63,441 bases of DNA from Gammaproteobacteria bacterium LSUCC0112. GTDB taxonomy: Bacteria > Pseudomonadota > Gammaproteobacteria > Pseudomonadales > Pseudohongiellaceae. Numbering within the stretch: the first letter of the stretch is position 1; every line of letters begins with the position of its first letter. Under the pieces are notes generated by a model. It was not told the origin of the DNA. It worked only from the letters and a program-made list of their open reading frames with translations, and made no database searches. Location of the stretch: NCBI GenBank assembly GCA_004535785.1, contig SPIB01000002.1, positions 741,867-805,307 of the forward strand, in the 5' to 3' direction. A program made the position numbers and the translations under genes. Below, one piece after another: positions 1 to 7,799 of the stretch.

Positions 1-627
1 CTGCTTCATATCTTCGAGCAGATTGAGAATTTGTGCCTGCACAGACACATCAAGCGCCGACACGGGTTCATCACAGATCAACACATCGGGGTCCAGCGCC
101 AGCGAACGCGCGATACAGATGCGCTGACACTGGCCACCTGAAAACTGGTGGGGGCGCCGATCTGCAACGGTATCCGGGTCCAGTCCTGCGGCCTCCATCA
201 CCTCGCGCACGCGAGCCTGCTGATTGGGTCGACGCCATATCTGCAGGCCTTCAGCCACAATATCCCTGACTTTACGACGCGGATTCAGCGACGAAATAGG
301 ATCCTGAAAAATCATTTGCAGTCCGGTTCGGGTTTGCCGCAAGGCTTCGCCGGACAGTTTGCTGAGATCCTGGCCTTTGAACAATACACGTCCAGCGCTG
401 GGTGGCGGTAGCTGCATAATCGCACGACCTACCGTTGATTTTCCGCACCCAGACTCCCCTACCAGCCCCAGCGTCTCACCGCGCGCCACGTCCAGGCTGA
501 CATCAGACACAGCCTGAACGGTTTGTTTGCCCACCGAGAAATTGACAACCAGATGCTCCAGTCGCAACACGATGTCATCACGATTGCGCAGTTGCAGCGG
601 CATCTGTTGATCAGTTTGGTTTGTCAT
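1..627 (-). CDS. Oligopeptide/dipeptide ABC transporter, second ATP-binding subunit (DppF/OppF type), partial
   Basis: ATPase that powers uptake of short peptides at the inner membrane, paired with the ATPase encoded just upstream. Reading the minus strand from 627 gives MTNQTDQQMPLQLRNRD, then a Walker A motif GESGCGKS, the Q-loop region MIFQDPISSLNPRR, a signature FSGGQCQR (LSGGQ variant) and Walker B DVLICDEP followed by SALDVSVQAQ. The C-terminal part lies beyond the window edge. Its start codon shares one base with the stop of the neighbouring ATPase gene (TGATG), so the two are translationally coupled. Family assignment is firm; the exact substrate (di- or oligopeptide) is inferred from the operon only. 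Confidence 0.93.
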   Translation of the reverse strand, partial: MTNQTDQQMPLQLRNRDDIVLRLEHLVVNFSVGKQTVQAVSDVSLDVARGETLGLVGESGCGKSTVGRAIMQLPPPSAGRVLFKGQDLSKLSGEALRQTRTGLQMIFQDPISSLNPRRKVRDIVAEGLQIWRRPNQQARVREVMEAAGLDPDTVADRRPHQFSGGQCQRICIARSLALDPDVLICDEPVSALDVSVQAQILNLLEDMKQ

Positions 628-1652
628 CAGACATCTCCCACGGCAACGGGTCTGAAGACCGGATAAAAACACGCATGGAGGTGTCCTTGCTGTGCGGCTT
701 GTACGACGGGCGGCGTCTCTCGATGACAACGCTGTTGTGCATAAGGACAACGGGGGGCAAACGCGCAACCCGGCGCAGGATTGTGCAATTGAGGCGGGCG
801 TCCGGGAATGGCCTGCAAGCGCGTATGGCTGGCATCGTTAATGCGCGGTATCGAGTTAAACAGCGCCTCGGTATAAGGGTGCTGCATGGACTTGAACAAT
901 GTGTTTGCCGGTGCAACTTCCACCAGACGCCCGGCATACATCACGGCGATAAAATCAGCGCGGCTCGCGACCACACCCAAATCATGGGTGATCAACACCA
1001 TCCCCATACGACGTTCATTTTGCAGTCGTGTCAGCAAATCCAGAATCTGCTTTTGCACGGTGACATCCAGCGCCGTGGTGGGCTCATCCGCGATCAATAA
1101 CGACGGGTTACAGGCCAGCGCAATCGCGATGACGACCCGTTGACGCATACCACCGGATAACTGATGCGGGTACTGATCTATGCGATTCACGGCGTCTGGA
1201 ATACCAACAGCATCCAGCAATTCAATGGCCCGCACCCTGGCCGCCTGCTTACTCATCTTCAGATGTTGCTGCAACGGTTCAGATACTTGCACGCAGATGG
1301 TTAACACCGGATTCAGCGCGGTCATCGGATCCTGAAAAATCATCGCAATCTCAGGCCCGCGCAGGTGTTGCAACTGGCGCTCACTCAAGTCGGAAATTTC
1401 ACGACCAGACAACGTCACACTGCCGGTACGTTGTGCAATTGCCCTGCGCGGCAACAAATTCATCAGCGAGCGCGCCATCACACTTTTACCTGAGCCGGAC
1501 TCACCCACAATGCCCAACGTTTGACCTTCCTGCAGCGTGAATGATACATCCTCGACGGCATGCACCAGTCCTGCTGCGCTATTCAAACGAATACTCAGAT
1601 TGCGAACTTCCAGCAGGTTTGTTAACGATGTCTTTTGTGCTGGCGGCTTCAC
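627..1652 (-). CDS. Oligopeptide/dipeptide ABC transporter, first ATP-binding subunit (DppD/OppD type)
   Basis: Cytoplasmic ATPase of a peptide importer, 341 residues, the normal size for the family. It shows Walker A GESGSGKS, Q-loop MIFQDPMTALNP, signature LSGGMRQR, Walker B LLIADEP and the H-loop ITHDLGV. The C-terminus has the cysteine-rich oligopeptide-transporter extension (PGCAFAPRCPYAQQRC), which in relatives can hold an iron-sulfur cluster. The ATG at 1652 overlaps the stop of the permease gene before it (ATGA), and its own stop overlaps the start of the next ATPase. It is the fourth gene of a five-gene minus-strand operon. Confidence 0.95.
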   Translation of the reverse strand: MKPPAQKTSLTNLLEVRNLSIRLNSAAGLVHAVEDVSFTLQEGQTLGIVGESGSGKSVMARSLMNLLPRRAIAQRTGSVTLSGREISDLSERQLQHLRGPEIAMIFQDPMTALNPVLTICVQVSEPLQQHLKMSKQAARVRAIELLDAVGIPDAVNRIDQYPHQLSGGMRQRVVIAIALACNPSLLIADEPTTALDVTVQKQILDLLTRLQNERRMGMVLITHDLGVVASRADFIAVMYAGRLVEVAPANTLFKSMQHPYTEALFNSIPRINDASHTRLQAIPGRPPQLHNPAPGCAFAPRCPYAQQRCHRETPPVVQAAQQGHLHACFYPVFRPVAVGDV

Positions 1653-2539
1653 AAATTGGACTCCTTGACATCAAACCGACTGCGCAGACGATCTCCCACA
1701 AAGTTTAGTGACAGCACCGTCAAGAACATGGTGACAGAAGGAATCAACGCCACATGCACGGCAGTGGCCAGATGACGTTTGCCTTCTGAGATCATTCCCC
1801 CCCAGGTTGGCTGGGGTGCCTCAACACTCAACCCCAGAAACGCCAGTGCACTTTCCACAATGATAACCAGCCCCATCGCAACCAGTCCGTAGGCAATCAC
1901 CGGCAAAATCACATTGGGCAGGACTTCCTTGATCAGAATTCGGGTCGTGCTGGCCCCCATAGCTTTTGCGGCCAATACGTATTCACGCTGCACCACAGAC
2001 AGGGTATTAGCGCGAGCCACACGGGCATAAGCGGGTATCCACAAAAAACCAATCGCCACCGAAATCGCAAAAAGACTCTGCCCGATAAACGCGACCAACG
2101 CCAACAACAGCACCAGCCACGGAAACGCCAGAATGATGTCGAGCACCGCCATCAGCCCTCGTTCAAAATGGCCGCGGAAATACCCTGCGATAATGCCAAG
2201 CGCGCCACCGATTATCATGCCGATACTGACCGCGGTCAGACCAATCACAACGGACACCCGTGCACCATGGATCAACCGCGCAAAAATGTCCCTGCCCAAC
2301 CCATCCGCGCCCAACACATTGGTAGAAAATGGACCATTCAAACGGTTGGCAATCACCGGATCCAGCGGATCACGTACCGGCAACCAATCAGCAAACAGCG
2401 CACAAAACGCAACGATCAGCAACCAGACAACCGCCAACCAGAAACCCGGGCCGAATCCCCGACCAAATACCTGTTGCAACGCGCGCGCAAAATTTTGTGC
2501 CCTGCTTTCAATTTTCGGGTGCTTTTTAACCGGCATATC
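1649..2539 (-). CDS. Peptide ABC transporter permease, DppC/OppC type
   Basis: Inner-membrane permease subunit of the peptide importer. The frame is open back to 2620, but the ATG at 2539 (MPVKKHPKIES) is preceded by GAGGG at good spacing and gives the usual family length (296 residues); the longer version would start with an atypical cysteine-rich stretch inside the previous gene. After an N-terminal transmembrane helix (FWLAVVWLLIVAFCALFA) comes the periplasmic loop and the BPD-type core with the EAA-like loop (EYVLAAKAMGASTTRILIKEVLPN) that docks the ATPases. It overlaps the preceding permease by 14 bases and the following ATPase by 4, so the operon is tightly coupled. Confidence 0.93.
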   Translation of the reverse strand, partial: DMPVKKHPKIESRAQNFARALQQVFGRGFGPGFWLAVVWLLIVAFCALFADWLPVRDPLDPVIANRLNGPFSTNVLGADGLGRDIFARLIHGARVSVVIGLTAVSIGMIIGGALGIIAGYFRGHFERGLMAVLDIILAFPWLVLLLALVAFIGQSLFAISVAIGFLWIPAYARVARANTLSVVQREYVLAAKAMGASTTRILIKEVLPNVILPVIAYGLVAMGLVIIVESALAFLGLSVEAPQPTWGGMISEGKRHLATAVHVALIPSVTMFLTVLSLNFVGDRLRSRFDVKESNL

Positions 2540-3470
2540 GCACCCTCGGGTCGAGCAGTGAATAACACAGATCCACCAAAAAATTGACCAACACATAGGC
2601 CGTGGCGATAAACAGCACAATGCCCTGAACCATTAACAGATCGCGTTGCAAAATGGACTGGTACAACAAACGACCCACGCCCGGCAGCGCAAAAATCTCT
2701 TCAACAATAATGGCACCACTGATGACACCACCCAACTGCAGTCCCACAACCGTCAACAATGAAAATGACGAAGGTCGCAGCGCATGGCGGGTTAGAATCC
2801 GCCAGGCGGGCATGCCTTTGGCGCGGGCAAGGGTGATGTAGTCCTGCTGCAGGGTGTCAATCAAGTCTGTACGTAACAAGCGCATGTACAATGCCAGTTC
2901 GATCATTGCCAGTGACAGCGCAGGTAACAAGGCATTGCGAAGATTTGCCAACGGCGATACCGAGAACGGAATCCAGCCCGTTGCGGGGAACCAGCCCAGC
3001 GTTACCGCAAAAATAAGAATCAAAAAGATGGCCATCATAAAACCCGGCACGGACATCAACGCAAATCCGATACCACTGATGGTTCTATCCAATTTTGATC
3101 CGGCAAACGAGGCAGACAACATCGCCAGCGGAATCGCAAACGTTAACGCAATGACGATCGCCATCAATCCCAGCTGCACGGTCACAGGTAAACGAGCCAG
3201 GATGGCATCCATCACCAGTTGACCGGTCATCGGTGAGCGCCCAAGATCACCGGTCAAGGCACTACCCAACCAGTCCAGATATCGGATTAACAAAGGTCGG
3301 TCCAAACCCATTTCCAGCCTGAGTGCTGCAATCGCTTCTGGCGAGACGCCTGCGCCGAGAATCAGCACGGCGGGATCACCCGGCAACAGACTGACCAGCA
3401 TGAATGTAAAAAACGACACGGCCAGCAAAGTGCCAACAAGCCAGGGAAGTTTACGCAGCAACAGCTTCAT
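2526..3470 (-). CDS. Peptide ABC transporter permease, DppB/OppB type
   Basis: Inner-membrane permease subunit, 314 residues, with about six hydrophobic segments. The first helix (WLVGTLLAVSFFTFMLVSLL) is followed by the DppB-typical PGDPA motif and a loop ending in GLDRPLLIRYLDWLGS. The EAA loop DYITLARAKGMPAWRILTRH is recognisable. It forms the channel together with the DppC-type permease encoded immediately downstream. The start lies only 2 bases after the stop of the substrate-binding protein gene. Confidence 0.94.
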   Translation of the reverse strand: MKLLLRKLPWLVGTLLAVSFFTFMLVSLLPGDPAVLILGAGVSPEAIAALRLEMGLDRPLLIRYLDWLGSALTGDLGRSPMTGQLVMDAILARLPVTVQLGLMAIVIALTFAIPLAMLSASFAGSKLDRTISGIGFALMSVPGFMMAIFLILIFAVTLGWFPATGWIPFSVSPLANLRNALLPALSLAMIELALYMRLLRTDLIDTLQQDYITLARAKGMPAWRILTRHALRPSSFSLLTVVGLQLGGVISGAIIVEEIFALPGVGRLLYQSILQRDLLMVQGIVLFIATAYVLVNFLVDLCYSLLDPRVRYAG

Positions 3471-3472
3471 TG

Positions 3473-5203
3473 TTACTCGTCCCCCTCGCGAGCGGCACGC
3501 TCCGCCTCGAGTGCGTCATCATCGAGCATCCATACCTGCGCCCAGCTGACCTGAGCGACCGGCATACCGTCACCCATGCGACCATCCGGAAAGGTCCAGT
3601 CTTTAATATTTCTGACACGGGGATTGGCAGCCACTGCTGCGGGTGTAGAGCCGGTCCAGGTATTGGGTACCTGCTCTGCCAGCAACAATAAAATTTGTTC
3701 GACAGCGGCGTATCGGGTTTCAAAGTCCGGGGCAAGCTGCAGGATTTCCAGATTCTGCTGAATGACCGGGTGGGTAAAATTGGTGTAGTTCAATGGCTGG
3801 CCTTCAACCGGCCCAAAATCATTACTGAAAATAATATAAGGGTCCTGCTCATTGCTGGAACGCCAGCAGGTAACCATGTAGTCGCCGCTGATCGCACTCT
3901 GGATTTGTGTAGCCTGCTCAACCTGACGCAAGCGAACGTCGAACCCGACTGCCCCCCAGAGCGCCTGATACATTTGCGCGAGGTCGATCAGGCTTTGCTC
4001 CGGCAGACACATCAACTCGATAAAAACCGGCTCACCGGTCGCCTTGCCATCCGAGCGCTGCGGATCGCTCATGTAAGACTGCAGCAATTCCCTGGCTTTG
4101 GCCTGGTCACGTTGCGGCCATGCAGTCGCAGCCCTTGGGGAATACCAGACATTGTTTTCATTAAAATACTGCGTCTGAACCGGGGAAATGCCACGCCCGC
4201 CAAGCACTTCAATCAGCACCTCCGGATCCAGAGACCAGGCCAGCGCCTGCCGCACGCGGGCGTCATCAACCGGTGGTCGCTGTGCATTAAAAATGGCACT
4301 GCCGCTGCTGTTGCCGATTTGTTCGTAGAGATGAATACCCGACATACCTCGTAATCGCGCAACAATATGCTGCCTCAAGGTCTGAATGACATCCATGTCA
4401 TTGGAAATCAGACTGGCCAGTCGGGCATCCTCATCTGGAAGTGGACGAAACGTAATACCGTCCAGATAGGGTAATCCTTCTCGCCAGTAACGCTCATTGC
4501 GCTTGAGCTCCAACGCATCGTCGCGGCGCCAGGTCACGAGCTCAAATGGCCCGGTGCCCACCGGATACAAACCGGCCTCATCACCATAACGCTGAACTGC
4601 CGTTGGAGACACTGGCCAACCCACTGCGCGCGTCAGCATATCCGGAAATGGTACGATGCCTTTGCTGAGAAAATAGACAACACGCAGATCATCCAATACC
4701 TCAACGCGCTCTACATCCCGAATGGAACCAAAGGTGACCGACCCCTGCCGTTTATGCAAATTATCGAAATTCCACTTGATCGCGTCAGCATTCAGAGGCG
4801 TACCATCGTGAAACACTACACCCGGGCGTAGCGTCAGCGTCCATTGATCAAAGGTTTGATTAGGCACCAATGACTCAGCAAGATAAGGCTGGAAGCGTCC
4901 TTCGTGGTCGAGACGAATGAGCGGATCAAACAACGCCATGGCGACCGTCAACGCGGCCGGTGCCACATGATTGCCACGCCCCGGTAACCAGTTATTGGTT
5001 TCACCTTCAAGGGCAACTCTGAGATGACCTCCATGCATCGGGGTGCCGGGGTCTGATGGAGGCTGGTTATCACCGACTCCACCCTGACCTGCAGGCGAGC
5101 ATGAAACTATCAGCAGGGAAAATGCGAAACACGTCAGCCCGGTACGCAAGGCGGCGCCGAACTGATCAATCCCTGATGTCAGTATCCCCTGTCTTCCAAT
5201 CAC
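3473..5203 (-). CDS. Peptide ABC transporter substrate-binding lipoprotein (SBP family 5)
   Basis: Extracytoplasmic binding protein that delivers peptides to the permease. A hydrophobic stretch ends in a lipobox (LLIVSC), so it is probably a lipoprotein anchored by that cysteine. The body carries the family 5 pattern: VFHDGTPLNADAIKWNFD, then a C-terminal lobe with QALAWSLDPEVL. An ATG at 5227 is in frame but has no ribosome site; the GTG at 5203 follows GGGAGGAG closely and gives a shorter, more typical leader, so I prefer it (576 residues; 584 from the ATG). First gene of the transporter operon; the promoter should lie in 5204-5302. Confidence 0.92.
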   Translation of the reverse strand: MIGRQGILTSGIDQFGAALRTGLTCFAFSLLIVSCSPAGQGGVGDNQPPSDPGTPMHGGHLRVALEGETNNWLPGRGNHVAPAALTVAMALFDPLIRLDHEGRFQPYLAESLVPNQTFDQWTLTLRPGVVFHDGTPLNADAIKWNFDNLHKRQGSVTFGSIRDVERVEVLDDLRVVYFLSKGIVPFPDMLTRAVGWPVSPTAVQRYGDEAGLYPVGTGPFELVTWRRDDALELKRNERYWREGLPYLDGITFRPLPDEDARLASLISNDMDVIQTLRQHIVARLRGMSGIHLYEQIGNSSGSAIFNAQRPPVDDARVRQALAWSLDPEVLIEVLGGRGISPVQTQYFNENNVWYSPRAATAWPQRDQAKARELLQSYMSDPQRSDGKATGEPVFIELMCLPEQSLIDLAQMYQALWGAVGFDVRLRQVEQATQIQSAISGDYMVTCWRSSNEQDPYIIFSNDFGPVEGQPLNYTNFTHPVIQQNLEILQLAPDFETRYAAVEQILLLLAEQVPNTWTGSTPAAVAANPRVRNIKDWTFPDGRMGDGMPVAQVSWAQVWMLDDDALEAERAAREGDE

Positions 5204-5302
5204 GAACTCCTCCCGTTTTGTTGTCATGTCAGGTAAGAATCAACTCACCGTACTAAACAGCAAAACGAGGGGTAAAACAAGCGCTACATCATGCGAGTAT
5301 GA

Positions 5303-5947
5303 TCAGTGTAATGTGGCGTGCGGTGGACGGATCAATCCTGTCGCAAAATCCGGGTGCAACAGATCTGTTTGCTTGACCATCAGCAGATCATGCCGATCGA
5401 GTTTGTCGTATTCGCCAATTGAAACCACATCGATTTCATCCAGCAACACCACAACAACGTCCTCTCCGTCCATATCCACCACGACACAGCGCTTGAAACC
5501 ATCCACTGTGTTGAGTGCAGCAAAACTGCCAAGATCACACAAGTGAGGCGGATAACGTCCGGTTGAATCCTGCAGGATGCCTTCAGATGCGTAGGCAGTG
5601 CCGAAACCAGCTGCCGCAACAACGTGAATAATGTCGATTATCTCAGGATCTGTCAGATCAACTCGGACAGACTCAACTACAGGGGCATTATCCCCCAGTT
5701 GATGATATGTAACCAATTTCAGGAACAGACTCATGTCGTCCTGATTCCATTCCAGCATCTCTTCACGCTCAGAGCGACTGCTGTCTGAGGAAAAACTGAC
5801 CACGCTGGTTTCGATGGTCAGATCGCGAGACTCCTCTTCCTCGTCTTCGGATTCAAAAGGCACAACCATCGATACCATGCAAAAACCTTCGCTGGATTCG
5901 GGGCTGAGGCGCCAAAGAAAGGGAATATTTCCGGAGAGTTCAACCAT
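5303..5947 (-). CDS. Acidic protein of unknown function
   Basis: I do not recognise this 214-residue protein. Near its N-terminus it has a very acidic run (FESEDEEEESRDL), then a serine-rich stretch (SVVSFSSDSSRSE), and a C-terminal half rich in short hydrophobic strands (RCVVVDMDGEDVVVVLLDEIDVVSIGE cut by acidic turns). It has no signal peptide or membrane segment, so it is probably cytoplasmic. The ATG at 5947 has only a distant AAAGGG; an internal ATG at 5878 has GAAGG at ideal spacing, so the true protein may be 191 residues. A stop codon lies just upstream of 5947. It lies 75-100 bases from the divergently regulated region of the ABC operon but is co-directional with it. Confidence 0.6.
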   Translation of the reverse strand: MVELSGNIPFLWRLSPESSEGFCMVSMVVPFESEDEEEESRDLTIETSVVSFSSDSSRSEREEMLEWNQDDMSLFLKLVTYHQLGDNAPVVESVRVDLTDPEIIDIIHVVAAAGFGTAYASEGILQDSTGRYPPHLCDLGSFAALNTVDGFKRCVVVDMDGEDVVVVLLDEIDVVSIGEYDKLDRHDLLMVKQTDLLHPDFATGLIRPPHATLH

Positions 5948-6529
5948 AATGCGTCAGACCCTTTAAAATCGTGTAAAAGTACAATATCACTAGTCTCCTG
6001 TTTCCACCAGCACAAAACCAGCGTACGGCGGGTAGATATGGGCATCCTGGTAACAAATCAATGACCATAATGTGTCAGTAGTTCACAACGTCAGATCAAC
6101 CAATTGGTCAACAATAAAAAATCAGAAAAATAACCAAAAGACCGATTGACTCTGCTCATTTTGTAATGAACTTTATTGATGCAATTTGTTGTCCACAGAA
6201 TCTGTGGATAACTCAGTGGATAAGTTGCTTACAACTGTAAAAAATGCTTGTGAACTGGCGCCTTGAGTCAAATTGTTCATTTTTTGTACAAGCATATTAT
6301 TTATATATATCAATTACTTATGGTTTTTTCATGGCATTTTATGCAACATTGAAAGAATTGATACATTTCATTGACAGCACTGACATCAATGTGCATAAAA
6401 CAACATGAGCTTAACAGGCAACTGCAAATTTGAGCGTTTTCTCTATGTTTTTACTACGGTTTTCCACTCTATAATCAAGATCGCAAAACCAACCTGCGAT
6501 GACAGCCAAAACCGGACCCAGGAGACCAG
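5948..6529. other. AT-rich 582-base intergenic region with DnaA-box-like cluster
   Basis: This is the largest non-coding gap in the window. Its left part holds a near-repeat of the 15-mer around the start codon of the acidic protein gene (5943-5957 and 6064-6078, one mismatch). The centre, 6189-6223, has three DnaA-box-like 9-mers. To the right, 6280-6360 is strikingly AT-rich (runs such as TATTATTTATATATATCAAT). A TATAAT at 6470-6475 is a likely -10 element for the gene at 6530. No convincing protein-coding or RNA gene was seen. Confidence 0.6.
6189..6223. promoter_or_regulatory. Cluster of three DnaA-box-like sites
   Basis: TTGTCCACA (6189-6197, one mismatch to TTATCCACA), TGTGGATAA (6203-6211, a perfect box on the minus strand) and AGTGGATAA (6215-6223, one mismatch, minus strand) lie within 35 bases. 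The first two form a perfect 17-bp palindrome (TCCACAGA-A-TCTGTGGA, 6192-6208). An AT-rich tract follows 60-130 bases to the right. This could be an origin-like or DnaA-titrating/regulated site; no dnaA, dnaN, mnmG or par gene is in the window. Confidence 0.5.
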
Positions 6530-6982
6530 ATGAGACACAGGTTTATTTACCCAACCATCGTCGCACTTTTATTGGGCATTGTTGCGACTGCCGCCGCAAT
6601 AAAATCACATAATGATGCACGGCTTGCTGCAAACACGCTGGTCACTGACGTCAGTCAGACGGTCCTGGTCAACTGGGACCCTGACCTCATACTGAAGAAC
6701 GCCCATGCCAGTCTGCTGGAGGTATCGGATGCCAATTTCTACCAGACCTATTTTAACGCCCTGCGCAGACTAGGCACACTGGAAACGCTGGATGAGGCCA
6801 GTTTCACATTGGATCTGCCACCCTTTTGGAAATTCTGGGATACAAACGCCAGCACTGCCAGTTATACACTTAAAGCGACCTTCTCGGAGGGTGACGCCAA
6901 TATAACGATCAGGTTACTCAGGGAGGATGGTCGCTGGTGGTTTACTGAATACCTGGTGTTGACAGCACTGATGGCCGCCTGA
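6530..6982 (+). CDS. Small membrane-anchored or secreted protein of unknown function
   Basis: A 150-residue protein starting with a short basic segment and one hydrophobic helix (FIYPTIVALLLGIVATAAAI) that is a signal anchor or uncleaved signal peptide. The rest is a small soluble domain with an NTF2-like feel: a helical start (NTLVTDVSQTVLVNWDPDLIL), then alternating strands ending in DGRWWFTEYLVL. I do not assign a family with confidence. The ATG follows CAGGAGACC, a good ribosome site, and a TATAAT lies about 55 bases upstream. It probably acts in the periplasm. Confidence 0.75.
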   Translation: MRHRFIYPTIVALLLGIVATAAAIKSHNDARLAANTLVTDVSQTVLVNWDPDLILKNAHASLLEVSDANFYQTYFNALRRLGTLETLDEASFTLDLPPFWKFWDTNASTASYTLKATFSEGDANITIRLLREDGRWWFTEYLVLTALMAA

Positions 6983-6990
6983 TCAGGACA

Positions 6991-7275
6991 TCAGTCTTGC
7001 CAGTCGTCACGGGGGCTTTTTCTGACCTTGGCCACTAACATCGCAAGCACTTTTACACAAGTCACCAGCAGCGCGGCTGCGACCAGCACGCCGAGCAACA
7101 ACAAAATGCTGCCCACCAGAAAACCCGTCAACTCCTCTCTGGAGATATCGTAGGACACGCTCAGCGCCCACAATGACGTTAGCGCAATCGCCAGCCCTGC
7201 AAAAGTTGCACGCACCAAAAATGGTATTCTGCGACGACGTGGCCGACTGTCACTTGTCTGTTCGTTGTTTTTCAC
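6991..7275 (-). CDS. Small two-helix inner-membrane protein
   Basis: The frame is open to 7374, but the upstream part lies inside the zinc-ribbon gene and looks out-of-frame. The GTG at 7275 gives a 94-residue protein (MKNNEQTSDSRPRRRRIPF...) with a basic N-terminus and two transmembrane helices (TFAGLAIALTSLWALSV and LVGSILLLLGVLVAAALLVTC). It overlaps the end of the zinc-ribbon gene by 26 bases and is co-directional, so it is probably co-transcribed with it. No family recognised. Confidence 0.6.
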   Translation of the reverse strand: MKNNEQTSDSRPRRRRIPFLVRATFAGLAIALTSLWALSVSYDISREELTGFLVGSILLLLGVLVAAALLVTCVKVLAMLVAKVRKSPRDDWQD

Positions 7276-7765
7276 GCGCTTTTTTCCGATCGATTGTTTG
7301 AAATTTCGGCTGTCCGTCTTGATCTGCAAAACTGACCGTGCAAAGCGGATATTGCGAGCACCCCCAAAACACACCGGCTTTTCCGCGGCGCTGCTTCAGA
7401 AGATGGCCACAGGTTGGACAACGGAATGCCTTGGCTGGCTTGCCATCCTGGTCAGTCAACGTGACCTTACATCCTTTGTTGTAACCCGTACAGTACCAAT
7501 AATTGCCATCGGCCTTGACCATGGGCCTGGTGCAGACAGGACACCTGAAACGCTCATCTGGCGTTTCAGAGGGCTTGCCATCTATGTCGTACAAGCGCTC
7601 TTCACAGGTCGGGTAGGCCGAGCATCCCCAGAACGGACCCATTTTGCCAACAATACGACGCATAGGTTGCTTGCAACGCGGACAAGGGTAGACACGCACC
7701 GGTTTCTCAGCCACCGATGTCTCAGACATTTGTGCAACAGTTTGATCAAACAGATCCTCACTCAT
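7250..7765 (-). CDS. Stand-alone protein with three topoisomerase-type C4 zinc ribbons
   Basis: 171 residues made almost entirely of three repeated zinc ribbons: CPRC...FWGCSAYPTC, CPVC...YWYCTGYNKGC and CPTC...FWGCSQYPLC. These match the DNA-binding zinc fingers at the C-terminus of bacterial topoisomerase I (zf-C4_Topoisom). No topoisomerase catalytic domain is present and the flanks are ordinary genes, so it is a free-standing ribbon protein. Such proteins are presumed to bind single-stranded nucleic acid. The C-terminal tail is basic (KKAREKQRTDK). It lies upstream of the small membrane protein gene and overlaps it. Confidence 0.88.
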   Translation of the reverse strand: MSEDLFDQTVAQMSETSVAEKPVRVYPCPRCKQPMRRIVGKMGPFWGCSAYPTCEERLYDIDGKPSETPDERFRCPVCTRPMVKADGNYWYCTGYNKGCKVTLTDQDGKPAKAFRCPTCGHLLKQRRGKAGVFWGCSQYPLCTVSFADQDGQPKFQTIDRKKAREKQRTDK

Positions 7766-7799
7766 GCGCGGCCTCCGTTATCACTGGAAAGGCGCCAAA

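Noticed and set aside
3695-4354. 219-codon plus-strand ORF
   Set aside because: Antisense to the substrate-binding protein gene; shadow frame without a ribosome site or family pattern.
6530-6982. Origin-linked gene identity (e.g. a mioC or gidB-type gene) next to the DnaA boxes
   Set aside because: The protein has a signal anchor and a small unknown domain; it does not resemble any known origin-flanking gene.
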